DNA of 64,000 nucleotides from Nageia nagi (lineage: Eukaryota; Pinophyta): NCBI GenBank assembly GCA_050084985.1, contig JBITNC010000001.1, positions 212,536,001 to 212,600,000 of the forward strand, in the 5' to 3' direction. The notes under the pieces were generated by a model, which ran no database searches, was not told where the DNA came from, and worked only from the letters and a program-made list of their open reading frames with translations. Position 1 is the stretch's first letter, and every line of letters starts with the position of its first letter. Position numbers and translations under genes: made by a program. Of the stretch, positions 11,528-24,400 are shown in pieces.

Positions 11528-13622
11528 TGTTATCACATAAAATTTATTTATGCATTTAAATAAATACATTTGCTTGCACTAATACACATCTAGAATATTT
11601 AATTTAATGATATCAATATTTATCTTAAATATAATCATAATATCAATAAATTTGGATCCCATCAACTAGATTCATATGCACCTTGCTAACTATATGGATT
11701 CAACTAATCATTAATACATAAATAGTATTTGGGTTGGGAGCAAGTGGAGTGGAATATAGCCCTTATTTATCCAATAAAAGTTAGTGAGGCTATTATCTAT
11801 ATTTGATCATTGAATAGGGTGGGAAATGTAAATAGCTAGCTCTAGAACCCCCTTTATGTTCTCAAAGCTCCCTATTATTAGTATTGAAGTAAGCAATTCT
11901 AATAAAGGGATCACCCTAGACTAGGATATTGGATAAAAGGGGCTATTGGAATTATTCTAGTGGGTGGGGGGAGGTGGGGCTATTAGTTGGATTCTTTCCC
12001 CCTTCTATCAGTGCCTTAGTTGGCTAATGCCCATTATGAAGTCTAGATGGCCCACTATCTAATGCTTCTATGTAGCTAGGTTGGGTGGTAGCCTTTATTC
12101 TTAGGATTAGGTGGGTGTAGTTGCTTGTGTTGGTGGCCTCTGATAGAATCTCCTAGGGTAAGAGAGGGAAGGTAGGTAGTTTGATTAGCCATCTCTCCCC
12201 TCTATTAAGTGTGATGAGTTTGGATATCAGTGTCTAAGTAACATTGGCCATAGTGTGTTGATAGTTTAGTATCAATGCAATCAATGAATAGGGCCTTCTT
12301 CTCTTTTCTTACTAGTATGTAGTAGAATAAAAAATTTTATATATGAATTAATTGGTTACTAGGGCCTAATTACTAGTATCTGTTTGATGCAATATGCTTA
12401 GCCATCTCCCCTAATGGCTAGGGCCTAATTATCGATATGTGCTAGAGAAGAATAGGTATACGATGCCCTCTCTATGTTAACCACTAATAGTAAACTATTA
12501 GTGTGAATCTAGATTAGGTTGAATTGGGCTTACCTACATCACCCAAATACCCTTATCATTTGGGTGCCACCATTTTGAGTAGGAAGAGGTCAATCAAGTG
12601 CATGCATAAATGCTCCACTCATTATCTAAGTAATATGATTGGGGAATAGAATCATACCATTGTAATAAGAGGTGCTGAAACTGAATGACTCTTACTTGAA
12701 TGACCCAACTTCCCCACTTGAATGAATGACTCTTTAATGTGATCTGGCTCTACAACCACTCTTGCTTGGATGACTCAACTTGAGTTCCTCCACTTAGCAA
12801 TAGGTCAAGCGAACATCTCTTTACCTAGATTTGCTCTCCTCAAATAAATAGTAGGGGTTCGAGCCCTCAACCTCTAATTAAAGTACACATTTCTTATATT
12901 ACCAAGAATTAATCAAGAGTAGGGGCTCCTTACCCCTGAACCTAATGGCTCTCCAAGGAATCAAATAATGATGGGTGAATAATGGAAGTGGGGATTGCAT
13001 CTATTGCTATTGCTTATCAACCTAATGAGTAGGTCATATTATTATCTATATAAATAGGGATCTAATAGTAAGTCCACATCAAAGAGATACATGATCCCAT
13101 ATCTGATCTTGGTGGTGGCAATCCTCTAGGTGTCTTTTGACACTACCATTCAAGGTTATAATTTATGTACTTCTTTATGTGAGCTATTTTGACACTAATA
13201 ATTTATCTAGATATCATATCATTGATCAAAATATTTATATGTAAATTATTAACTTGATTTGAAAGCAAAGAGCATTCTAATGAAGGTCATCAATATTGTT
13301 TATTCATGCCAAATACACCATCAATGCTCCTCTAGTACAACATATAGACTACCTACAATCCTATTTTTGGTGCATTTCAAGTTATAGCTTCTAGAGCAAG
13401 ATTTCTCTATAATCCACATATTAAGCATATCATCATTCTTCAATGTTAGGTACACTTTGTAAAATAAGTATACAAATTATAGTTCTTGATTGGTATTGTT
13501 TTCCTCATTTTAAGAGGTTATCTATTTATCTATATGGTCTAAATTGGTATCTATAGCTTGAAATAGGTATTTTGAGTTTTATAATTATTTATTTGCTTGC
13601 ATACTCTAAATATTTGGAAACA
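11528..13622 (+). repeat. 5' LTR of copy 1, with a 1.37 kb foreign insert
   Basis: Starts TGTTATCACATAAAATTTAT and ends TTTGGAAACA. The outer parts (11528-11650 and about 13017-13622) align with the 780-bp LTR at 39585-40364. The middle 11652-13016 does not belong to the LTR. It aligns with 35778-37407 and replaces about 57 bp of LTR sequence (39706-39762 equivalent). Confidence 0.85.
11652..13016. repeat. Insert in LTR, second copy of 35778-37407
   Basis: Begins TTGGATCCCATC, like 35778, and stays alignable to about 13016/37407 in the same orientation, with indels. One is about 340 bp present only in the other copy near 36560-36900. No target duplication is seen and LTR bases are missing at the junction, which fits end-joining repair better than transposition. 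Because its partner lies in the block with the mitochondrial atp6 relic, I infer an organellar (NUMT) origin. No gene is recognised in it. Confidence 0.7.
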
Positions 13623-13624
13623 TT

Positions 13625-13642
13625 TTATGAACCCAATGTGAA
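13625..13642 (+). promoter_or_regulatory. Primer-binding site of copy 1, degraded
   Basis: TTATGAACCCAATGTGAA starts 2 nt inside the LTR. It matches the better-kept copy 3 site TGGTGAACCCGACATGAA except at a few positions explainable by decay. Confidence 0.6.
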
Positions 13643-13659
13643 ACTTAACTTCTAAAAAT

Positions 13660-15890
13660 ATGAATAATTTATTAGATATTTTATCATTAAATCAATCAAA
13701 GCTTGAAATAACTAAAAGAAAAAGAAAATCATGGAAAGGTATAACATTAATAAAAAAAAAGTGCTAGGTTAAATAAAGATAATGTCCCTTTGGCTATTGA
13801 AATCAATTTTCTTGATGATAAATCTTATCATGGAGATTTCAAAGATAATGATAACCTTGGTAAAATAAGCATAAATATAATAGATGATGAATCTTATCAT
13901 GAGGATTCAAAAGATAATGAGATCCTTGAAGAAGAAATAATCTAACTTTTTGAGAATAAATGTCAATTAACTTTTTATCGATCTAAAAAATCTAATGATC
14001 TAAATCTAACAAAATATAAATTAAGGTTAGTCCAAGAATTCTTAAAGCTTCCCAGGGTATTCTATAAATTTACTAAAGATCTTATCATAACTCATTCATT
14101 TCATATTATATATGAATTTTTGACAAAAAATAGTTCTAAGTCACCTTCTAGGATGTTGATGTCTAAGCCTCCCCTCTTATTGTTCATCTTAACAAATCAG
14201 AATAGAACCATCCATATTCTAAATCTTATAAAATGGACTACCTATGGCTCAATTTTTCTAAAGAAAGGCATGTCAATTTTTGTATGCTTTATCCTTCTAT
14301 CTTTGAGTCAAACTTTCATCAATCTACATCATCTTTAATGCTTGTAAAAAAATTTAAAGATCATAAATCAATAACATTAGAAGAAGCTAATTATGAGCAT
14401 TCAAATGATGATATGGTCAAATTCAATGATGATTTAGATAATGAATCAAAAATAGAATTTGAAATTAATCCTTTAGCATAAGGACTTATCAATGCTTACC
14501 CTTACTAGTTAAATAGGAAAAAAAAAATTAAAAAGATAGAAATAAGAAAAATAATAAGTATGCAATCTTATCGAAAAGCTTAAATAAGTATAATACAAGT
14601 AATCAATCATAAGAGAATTACATAATCAACTAATTCAATAATGGAGAGTTAAAAATGGAATATTTACTCCTAAGACACCTGAATATGAGAATGAGAAAGA
14701 AGTTGAAAAACCTAATCTCCTAGAAAAAAAGTAATAATAATGAAATTATGTGAAATGAAAAATTAGAGAAAAGGATGACATAATTGAAATAAATGATTGA
14801 ATAATTAAAAAGGTTAATGCTATTAAGTAAAGAAAAAGAAGGTGAATAGTTAAATGAAAGGCACCCCTTTTGTGTGAAAATAAAAGGAAAAACATGGAAA
14901 GAGAAGATAAATTTTTGCAAATATGATAGCATTAATGATCCTAGGATACATATCATAATTTTTGAAGAAATAGCTTGTAGTTATCAATATGATAAAGATA
15001 TGTTAGTGAGACTATTTCAACTTAGCTTAGTGAAAGAATCTTCTGAACGGTTTTTTAGTTTGAAAAATCAAAATATTACTAATTATGAGCAATTAAAATG
15101 AGAATTTATAAATCAATATCAACATAATATAAAAAGAAAACCAACCCTTATTGATTTAGCAAAAATGAGATAAGGTGACAACAAATAATTTGAGAAATTT
15201 GTAAAAATATGGAAAAAAATAACCATATTCATAACTTTAAATGAAAAGAGCTAAAACATATGTTAATCAAATCTCTTAGAGATGAGATGATATTAGAATT
15301 CTTTAAATATTTAGAGCAACCCCTTGATGAGATGATTATGTCCATGATTCAAAAAGAAAATATTTTAGTAAAAATTGATTATTGAAAACTTAAAAGAGAA
15401 GAAAAAAACTATCAACTATGAAAATAATAGCAATAGTTACAATGGCAAAAGAAACATCTTGTCCATCTAAGAATAAAACTCCTAAAGTATACACTAAAAT
15501 TATGAAAGATCATGATGAGCTATTACGATCATTACTTCAAAAAGGTTTGATCTAATTACCACCCATGAGTCAAAATATCACTAAAACTATAGATGGATTT
15601 TGTGGGTATCATAGAATTCATGGACATAAAACATGTGAGTGTAAAAGGTTTAAATATGTTGTCTAAGATTTGATAGATAAAAAAGCAATATCATTTAAAA
15701 AATAGGAAGATAAGAAAAAGGCTCTTGTACATGTGGATAATGAGAAATTGGAGATTTACAAGAACCCCATGCCATAACATAACATAGCAATATTGTATAC
15801 ATAAGGATGAAAAAGCCATTTATTGTAGGACCATAATAAGGAAAACATCAAAATGAAGTCAACACCAGTGGGAGCACAAGGCCTTCTAGT
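13660..15890 (+). pseudogene. gag relic, copy 1
   Basis: Starts at the ATG at 13660 (MNNLLDIL), 38 bp after the LTR, matching the start in copy 2. It has a basic N-terminal part (KRKRKSWK), an acidic middle (DDESYHEDSKDNE), a coiled Lys/Glu-rich stretch, then the Retrotrans_gag capsid core at about 14880-15390 (INDPRIHIIIFEEIACSYQY, LVRLFQLSL, EFINQYQHNIKRK). A CCHC-like knuckle (FCGYHRIHGHKTCEC) lies near 15597-15645. After it come KKAISFKK and the conserved EIYKNPMP. It is broken by many TAG/TAA stops and frameshifts. No protease motif follows, so this gag was never joined to pol in this copy. Confidence 0.8.
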
Positions 15891-16089
15891 TATGTAATTT
15901 GGTAAATATGCATAATCATACTAACACTAATGAAATTGATAATAGGATAGATGAACTAATCAACATCATGATGAAAAAAATGGGAGATCATTTTGATGTC
16001 ATATCAGGAGTGTTAGTGCTCCATTTTTTTCAAGAATGGATTGCCTATGATCCTCTTTCATAGTTAAATTTTATTAAAATAAAAATTTA

Positions 16090-16170
16090 GTGAATGCCCC
16101 TTGGCATGGAGTTTAGCTCCTAGATCATTTTATATTTTTAAACCTCTTGACATAGAGTTTTAGCTCTCAT
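16090..16170. repeat. Two degenerate hairpin-repeat units between gag and PMD
   Basis: CCCCTTGGCATGGAGTTTAG and CCTCTTGACATAGAGTTTTA units match the 40-44 bp repeat found as arrays in copies 2 and 3. The rest of 15890-16290 has no coding signal. Confidence 0.6.
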
Positions 16171-16299
16171 ATTTTCATAAAATTCATGTAACAAATAATA
16201 AGGTAAAATATACAAAAAGTCATCTTTTATATCATAAAAAGGTCAATCATTTTATAAAATCTCAATATAGTTGAGTAATAATCATATACATAAAAGCTA

Positions 16300-18093
16300 T
16301 AGTATCCTAGAAGGACCCCCTCCCCTTACACTAGAACTAGTAGCCCTACTAGAGCCACTACCCCTATAGCTAGCCTTTATTTTTTAGCCCTTGCCTTTTC
16401 TTCCCCTACTTATCTCTCAACCTTACGTAGTTGCTTATAAAGGTCCTAGATCTATGTATTGGCATTTTGTAGATCCTAGTATAGGATGGTATAGTCTCCT
16501 CCTCTGTATCATAGCTATCCCTATAGATCCTTGATTTCAACATCCTTTTGCTCTATGAGCTTGTGTAGCTGGGCACTATCTAATTTAGGATCCTCATCAT
16601 CTACATATAAATCATATGTTAATATTGCATACATTTTTACAATAAAAATAAATACATATATAAAAGATAAAAGAGAATAAATACCTTCATCATCATCCTC
16701 ATCTTTGAACACATCTATGTCTCTCTTTGTGTTGAGCATATACTCATCCTGATCTGAGTCAATCTCCTCATTATTATTATGACTAGCATCTAGCATCTTA
16801 TCATATGTGTCATCTATGTCATGTGAGCCCCATCTTGATTATGGAAACTCTATGCCCCATCTTCTTAGTGCCTCCTTTATGTTAGATGCATCTCCCTCAT
16901 CCTTAGTTTGGTCTACCGAATGTATGCCTAGGTGGGAGAGGCATGTCCTTTCCACTAGTCCATGTAGTCCTTAATATGCTTAGGACCATCTCTGTTTAGG
17001 TCATCCTCAAAGTCTAAGTCCTTGTTGGGAGATGTCCACATAGAATCCCAATTTAGCATTGGCTCATAGTCCTCTGGTAGATCCTTACTATGATATTAGC
17101 ATACTACTATCTAATAGTCAACTAGTATCCCTTGCTATATTTTGAACTATCAAATTTTTCTATCTAGTCTATATGGCTAACCTATCACTCTATGTGCTTA
17201 GATGTATATTGAGTGTCTCACCTAGGCTAGCTCATGCATGTCCTTGATCCACTCTGGGGCATATCTATATGAACACCAATGCATTTGTGACTCCTTGAGT
17301 GTGTCAAGTCATACCCTCCATCCCCTTAGGTTGACATTAAGAAAGTTAGGGCCATGTGTAGTTTCCCACTACTACCATGTAGGCACATCATCTAGTAAAT
17401 CCTATGGTAGAGAGTCTAGTTTAGAGATGCCTATGTGATCATAGGCCCATACTTGCAATATCATAGAATGAGCCACCTATCTCCCTCCTCTCACGACCTT
17501 AATGAATGCATTCAAATCATAGTATAGCTATGCCAAAATAGTTGGGCACTATGCATATCATTGCTTGTATCAGATCATGTCCATAATGATAGGCACCATC
17601 CCCATGGGGAATGTCTCATTACTTTTATCTAGGTAGATAATAGCATCTAGTAGGTAAGTAATAAAAAGCCTTAATCATATGTCAACCTATGCTGGAATAT
17701 CCTTTATTACATATTTCATCAAAAAAACTCTCCTCTTCCTATAGTTCACCTTGTCTAAACCTATGAGCCACATAGCCAACTCCTTTGTTTATTTCATGCT
17801 AGAAATAGGGACCATGTTCACTAGCTTACCTTTGATATGCAACCTAGTGATCCTATAGATATCCTTGAGAGTCATTGTAATCTCTTCTATAAGTAAGTGA
17901 AAGGTGTTGGAATTAGGATCCCACCTCTCCATCAAGGTTGTAAACATATCTTGATCATGATAGATGTAATCAGTAAAGGCTTAGCTCAAGGAAATAGCTT
18001 CGAGTGTGCTTTGGCTCTCATCTAACTAGGGCCATTTTGAGCAATTATAAATGTAGTACTCTTCTTGGAAGCCAACATATAATAACTATGATC
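16300..18093 (-). pseudogene. Plant mobile domain gene, copy A (antisense in copy 1)
   Basis: Reads opposite to gag. Exon 2 begins at 18093 after the acceptor GTTTTGTACTAG and runs to about 16690. The PMD part shows WRGG..., EEITMTLKDIYRITRLHIKG, KLVNMVPI, FITYLLDAIIYLDKSNETF and PMGMVPIIMDMI. A tail follows with DYEPMLNWDSMW, IKDYMDWW and acidic runs. The donor GAAGGTATTT and acceptor ATATGTAG bound an intron (about 16600-16682). Exon 3 (EDPKLDSAQLHKLIEQKDVEIKDL) is a coiled coil with a Gly/Ser end near 16310. Exon 1 and the promoter seen in copies B and C are missing; a deletion joins intron 1 to the repeat units near 18430. It is broken by stops. PMD proteins are plant proteins linked to gene silencing and are often carried by transposons. 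Confidence 0.8.
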
Positions 18094-18424
18094 CTAGTAC
18101 AAAACATATAAAAATTAATATTAATTTTTGTTATTAATGCATCTTATGAGTTTTGTAGAATAGTCAAAGAGGGACCACTAATGATCCAAATCAACATAAA
18201 AGAGGATTACCAATGGCCCTCTTCCTATATAAAAAACTAAAAAAAAAAATTATGAGAAAGGTTTTATAGAAAAGGAAAACCTAATTTCAGAGGTAGAAAT
18301 ACAAAAAATAGTGTTGAAAGATAAAAATGAAAGCAAAGGTATTCTAATGGCTAAAATCCTAAGGATAGGATATCAAACTTATATTAAAATTATGCAAAAA
18401 GAAAAACACACAAAGAAAAATCAA

Positions 18425-18545
18425 GAATGTAAAGTTTTAACTCTCATCATCATATCATGCCTCTTGGCATAGATTTATAGCTCTCATCATTATTTTATGC
18501 CTCTTAGCATAGAGTTTCAGCTCTCATTATCATATAATGCATGAT
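18425..18545. repeat. Three 40-bp hairpin-repeat units, copy 1
   Basis: Three units of the type TGCCTCTTGGCATAGA...TAGCTCTCATCATCATAT. They are the same unit as the array at 52815-53205 and sit in the same place, beyond the 5' side of the PMD gene. The element ends here without a polypurine tract. Confidence 0.75.
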
Positions 18546-19490
18546 TAATAAAGTCACTCATTATAATTTGTAGTAAGGTAAAAAAGATAATTTTAGCAAA
18601 TAAAGAAATATTAGCCTTAAAAATAGCTTATAAAAAATTATCCAAAAAATATTCATACTTAAAAAAATAATCCATCTTTTAAAAAATCCCCCCTTTTTTA
18701 AAAAAATATTCCCCATTCTTTTTTTAAAAAGATAACTTAAAAAAACTCATAAATTTTTTTTAAATTACTTAAAAAAGGCTAAAACAATTCTCTTCCTTTT
18801 TTTAAAATATAGGATTTGTTTTTTTTATTAGAAAAAAAATGTTTTTTAAAAAATAATATATATTTTATTAAAAAAAACTTTTTTTAAATATATAAAAAAA
18901 TTTGAAAAATAGGGTTATTGCACCCTTGGAGGGGCCACACGCCACCCTAGGGGGCTGTGCACCTCTGGCATTGCATAAATAATAATTTTATGTATAAAAA
19001 ATGTAAAAAAAATATAGTTTGATAGAAAAATGTAAAAATATAATTTTATATATAAAAAAATATTGTTTTATATTACTTTAAAAAATATAGTTTATAAAAA
19101 TTGTATATATGTTTACAAGCATACTAGCATTGTAATTATTTTTGTAATATAGCATTATAGTTAAAAAAAATTTACAAAAATTTTAACCATTTCTACACTA
19201 AGTAAAACCTTACAAATTTAAGCTATAATAACTCATTTATTACTAAATTTAAGTAAATTTACTCAAAACCTATTATTGGTACATATTAAGCAATTTTTCT
19301 TAAAAATTACAACTAATAAAATAATGCATAGCAATAGCATAGGAATGAACTAACATGTTATAAAGCAAAATTTGATAATGATCAAGGTAGGAGAAAAATT
19401 ATACCTTCAAACGCTTTTTACATCAACAAAGTAGATGGAGAAAGAAGAGGAATGACCTTCAAATATGTTGAAGAGGAGCCTCTAAGAAAA
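18546..19490. other. AT-rich stretch without genes
   Basis: Long A and T runs dominate (18600-19200). The exception is a short GC-rich island at about 18915-18970 (CACCCTTGGAGGGGCCACACG). I see no ORF or RNA gene. The right end (about 19380-19490) lies just inside the minus-strand primer-binding site and is probably the leader of that element. Confidence 0.4.
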
Positions 19491-19502
19491 GCTCTGATAC
19501 CA
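19491..19502 (-). promoter_or_regulatory. Primer-binding site, initiator Met tRNA type
   Basis: The plus strand reads GCTCTGATACCA, the exact complement of TGGTATCAGAGC. It is placed 5 nt inside the LTR at 19508-19943, which fixes that LTR as a 5' LTR on the minus strand. Confidence 0.85.
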
Positions 19503-19507
19503 CTTAA

Positions 19508-19943
19508 TGAAATTAACCCTTTTTGAATTAACTTCTAATCTACCAAGATATTAAGAAGGCACATACATTATCAACACAATGGTATAATAACTCAAGCTAA
19601 TATCATAAATAACATAAGATATAAAATGGTTCCTCCCTCTTTGGTACTACATTCACTAACTAAGATCTTTTTATTCTTAAGGACCTTTTTTACATAATCT
19701 CTTCTCTCTCTCTCAAACTCTAAACCTATAACAAAGCTTGTATAATAATTATATAATATGAGAGGAAGGGTTATTCTCTATTTATAAGAAGAAACTCACT
19801 CTATATTTAATCTTTTACCTATTTTTAATCATTTTCCTATTTTTATTCCCTTAACACCTTAAGGTATCTAAAGATGCTATAAGCATTAAGTGAATTTATA
19901 TTAAAGAGAAATATTATACAATATTACATTACAAATTTTAACA
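19508..19943 (-). repeat. 5' LTR of a truncated minus-strand retroelement
   Basis: On the minus strand it runs TGTTAAAATTTG...TTAATTTCA, 436 bp, followed by a perfect primer-binding site. A consensus TATA box TATAAATAG (19778-19786 complement) sits in mid-LTR, with a CT-rich leader downstream. Only a short piece of inner sequence is left before 18546, and no second LTR was found. Confidence 0.75.
19778..19786 (-). promoter_or_regulatory. TATA box of the LTR promoter
   Basis: TATAAATAG on the minus strand, about 160 bp after the LTR start, which is the usual place for the U3 promoter. Confidence 0.6.
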
Positions 19944-19945
19944 AA

Positions 19946-21420
19946 TTGAAGTTAACTCAGATCCATACGTGGTCCTAAGATCAGAGGTAAAGGTAGCATC
20001 AAGAGAGACTCCTAAGAGAAGTAACAATTCCAAGTTGATATTGAGTAACATATTTTCCAACCTTAGTTGCCTAAGTTGATCCAATCAACAGAGAAGTAGC
20101 ACCTCACTGAAAATCTATTGTTGATCCAATGAAAGTATTAGTGGCAATGAAAGTAGCACTAGTGGTAATTGATTCTATTATTGATCCAATGAAAGCATTA
20201 GTAGTAGATCCCATAGATATCAATCAGGATCAAGCTCATCCTCTAGTTTTAGGATGAGAACCATAGCCCTTAACTTCCCTCCACCTTAGATACTAGCTAT
20301 ACAACTCCATCGATTTGAACTTACTCTACCTCTCATGTCACTATGCATAAGTGCTTGTGGTGTCTATCACTTTGTGTCATGGATGGGATTCAATATGTAG
20401 GAACACTATTAACATCTCATAATACCCATGCTTATAGTTGCTTTGTTGATCTAGTTTCTACTATTTCATCTTTATCGAATGAAAGGAGGTTGGTCCTAGA
20501 AGGTTGGGCAAGGTAGTAACTATCAAATGGGCTCTATATGTGTATATGAGACTTGAAATTGGACTATGTATGAAGGCAAAATGTTGGTGGATTAGAAACT
20601 AGATTTGGTTATGTTTCTATTAAAACTCAACCCATTCCTTATAATGAAAATTAGATACTCATGAACCAAGTGCTAAGATCTACTTCTTACCTACTAATGG
20701 CTCTCTAAATGGAACTCTAACCACCTCTACTTAGTAATGTGTAGGAGTGTTCATACCCCTACTCATCGTTCCCCTACTATTATCCCACCTTTATTCATAT
20801 TAGCTCTATTGTTGCATCTACCTACCATATGGATCTTTACTAGGAAGGTTGGGATACTTGAACCCCAAATAGAGGGGTTTTTTTAGGTCTGGGATCAAAT
20901 GAAAGTGATGTGGTCTCCACTCTATGCATGCTTGCTCTTAGTACTATTGAAATTGGTGCTTCTCTATATGCTTGCCTCAAATCTCATCTATCCATCTATT
21001 GATAGGTAAGCATAAATAGATATTATGATTGAAATGCCTACCATTATTACAAATTACTAAATTGATTAGGGGGGCTGGATATGATTTGTTTCTTGATGTG
21101 GCACTTTCATCTATGACTACTTAAATAAAGAGCCTTGAGATGTGGGATAAATACCTTATCCATGAATACAAGCATATAGAAGTGGTTAGATGTATTTAGT
21201 TGGTTGGATAAGACATCATTCCTACTAGAGTGTGGTCTAAGTTAAGGGTATGGATAAGTTAATAGAATAGGTGACTAGCAATCTATTGAGTTTCATCATA
21301 AGAAGATAAGTAATCTTGGTTGCATGCATTAATAGCTAGCTAATTAAAAGCTCCACTCAGATTATTGGTTCTTAGCTCATTCAAAAATTTGATTGAAAGT
21401 GATATTTAGTTTGGATTAAG
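19946..21420 (+). repeat. Large direct repeat, unit 1
   Basis: TTGAAGTTAACTCAGATCCA... aligns in the same orientation with 26339-27790 over about 1.45 kb, with scattered substitutions and small indels. The units start at 19946 and 26339, 6.4 kb apart. No primer site or polypurine tract borders them, so they are not LTRs as far as I can see. Confidence 0.8.
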
Positions 21421-24400
21421 AGGTAGAGGATTTGAGAAACCCAATTCCTACCTAGCATATATGAAGCTAAAAATCACATGAAGAACCACTTCCTATGATT
21501 AAAAGTTATTAAATAAAGCTTGGGATAGCTATTAATATTGGTACCTATTTCTATGAGTTAGTAGGTAATTCACTATCCTAATATTGATTGCTCTATTCAA
21601 TTCCATTCTCAACTTATTGACTACTCTATTTGATTGGATTAGGACCTAATCTATTCCCCTCCCCCTTAATAGTAGGTAGTTTCAAGCACTTAGCCAACTA
21701 GGAATGGAATAGATGGATACCAAATGATATTTATCCATCAAGTCATTCATTATAGGTTGATTAGAAGCTATTGAATAATATGGTTTTAGAGGGATTCCAC
21801 TCTTTATGCTAACATTCCCTTATCATGAAATGAGAGGGTGCTCCCCTTTGTTATTCTTGCTTCACCTAGGTCACTTTCTTGCATTATAAATAAGCACTAT
21901 GGGGAGGGATAGACACTATAGATATACTACTTAGTCCCTAATCCATCTCCATCTTGGTGCATGATCCATCATTTCCATGGTAGAATGGAAGTAACTAACA
22001 CAAATGATGATTGATTATACAAGGTGGAATTAATCATTAAACATGTAATGAGAGAAAGAAGCCCATGAATTTAGGACTAGCAGAAATTCAAGGAGGGGAA
22101 TGGGCACCTTTCTTAACCTTGTTCAATCCATTGGCATGCCATTATTTAGAGGGATGAGTGTGTGTCTAAATCTTTGACCAAATAATGGAATGGAATAAAG
22201 AATGGGACTTGCCCTAGGATTAGAACTTACCCTTGATAAGGAGGAACAAAAATAAGAAATAATGGTTGGAATCAACTCTTCCTGAAATCAATGCAAATAA
22301 TAATCCCCTTGATTGGTTGAGGGGCACACCAATAGGTTCTTTATCATTCCCTCCCCTCATGAGGATGTCCACTAAGGCATAAGCATTTAAGTGTAAGAGA
22401 GGGGAGCTTAGTCATGTAGGTTCAACCCTTTGATTGGAGCAATAATAGGGTGAGCACATAAACAACTTACAATGGGTGAGTGATGGGAAGTTTGAGATAT
22501 ATGTAAAAAATATTATTTCTAATTTGACCCCTTTTTATTTTAAGGTAGATTGAAGCAATGAAACTCAATCTAGGGTATTTAGATGCAGATTATGGGAATA
22601 ATAGCTCATCTTCGTCATGGAACTAGTTTATGGCATATTAGGCACCAACCATCACTTGTTATAATAGTAGGTAGGGTGAGAAAAAGTATAAATCATCATA
22701 TTAGAAAACATCATCCCCAAACTTCTCACTCCCATAGGAATTAGATAATTGGAAAGGTGAAATAAAGGTTAAACTTGAATTTATTACTATTTCTTTGATC
22801 ACTTTAGGGTTATCTAATCAATGGGGGGAGGGGGGTTATCTGAACATAATAGGGTAGGAAGTCTAATGGGACTAGTGGTGGTTATTTCATTGTATTTGAT
22901 TCTAATCCAATCCTTTTGAATGGAATTTTATAAAGGATGCTTCTAATACCATTCCCTTATAGAGAGTAGGGATATAATAGTGGGTAATGGGTAGCAATAA
23001 TGATCCTCTCCTCTTCTTAGACCTAATTCCATGCCCCAAGGAAACCCTTTAGGTACACACCCCTTTAGCACTTCTTATATGAATGAGGTCCACACCCATC
23101 TACCAATTAGGTACACTAGCAACACTCCCTTCTAGGGATCATACTCCATTATTGCAATAATCCCAAGTTCTATATAAGTCAAAATTCCTAATAGTAGGGG
23201 GTAGCAACTTTCTAACTACTTCATGATATCTACACTATGTGCATTATGATCTATTATGAAGAAGAGGAGACTTGTTATTCAAGGATGATAAATGGAAAAA
23301 GTGTTCTATAATTTCAAGGTGGCATGGCACTATTGTTCTAAGGCCTAGATCTGATCTAAAGGAAAGACTAGCAAAGCCAAAGGTAATATAGAGATAGGCA
23401 TCTGCCTACATATGGGAGCCTATAATGCTAGTTTAGGATGCAAGAGCTTTCCACCCATTTCCAAACCATAATAGAGATAGCTAAGTAGAATTCATGTATG
23501 TGATACTAAGCCTCCCACATTAGTGAGTGTGGATTGGGGCTTATGATTCAAAAAACTAGTTCCAATAATGAGTGTGAGTGAGTGTGTGAGTACCCCTCTC
23601 AGTATGTTAGGAAATATCATTATTACAAAAGTAATCAATTACTACCCTTTCTCATAATAGTAAGGTCAAATCCAACATATAAATAAGATGCCCCTCACTC
23701 AATTCCATTCAATATTGAACCATATACTAGCATCTGATAGATATAAAATGGGTTTTCTATCAAATATAAAACCAATATTGAAAGAAGCATTTTCTAAGAA
23801 ATAATGAATTAGATTATTGAAGTAGGAATTCAAGTGGTCCCCCACTATAATCCCTCCCTAAATTCATGGAATACAACCAAAAATAATAATAATAGGGCCT
23901 TCTTTCAACTACTAAAGAATATGAAATTCTTGATTCTTATAGGAACCAAGAATTAGCTAGCTACATCTTTTATATCTAATAGAAATCCCTGCTCTCATAC
24001 TTCTTCATATTAAAGGGATAGATTTGATGATTAAGGGGGTTTCTTATTCATCTTTGGGATTGGGTTAGGTTTGGTTATTCAAAATGTTTAAGATTGCCTC
24101 CTCAACCTAAAAATTGAATAGTTAGCCTTCTCTTCTTTCCACATAAATGATATGTTAAGTATGATTTAGTAGCTTACCTTCTATTTATTGAATGGTAGGC
24201 CCTACTATTAGGAATTAGTAGCTCCCTAATATTACTACTTAAGGGTGCTACTTCCTAAGTGCTCAATAGAGGTAGGAAATGCGGGGAGATGAGTTCATGA
24301 GATAGGCTATTAGTAGCACTCATGTTCAAGTTGTTAATACCTATCTAATAGAATCATTAATACTATGATGAGGGAGATGGAACCAATATGGTAGATCCAT

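Larger units (their letters stand above)
11528..18545 (+). mobile_element. Gag/PMD LTR element, copy 1 (3' end lost)
   Basis: Order: LTR (11528-13622, interrupted), primer-binding site (13625), gag (plus strand), two hairpin-repeat units, PMD gene (minus strand), three hairpin-repeat units. The polypurine tract and 3' LTR expected after 18545 are missing. It is the same family as copies 2 and 3 by LTR ends, gag and PMD similarity. No RT, RNase H or integrase is present anywhere between gag and PMD, so it depended on another element's enzymes. Confidence 0.8.

Noticed and set aside
12841-12880. GGGGTTCGAGCCCTC as a tRNA T arm
   Set aside because: No acceptor, anticodon or D arm could be folded around it, and the partner copy near 37240 does not keep it.
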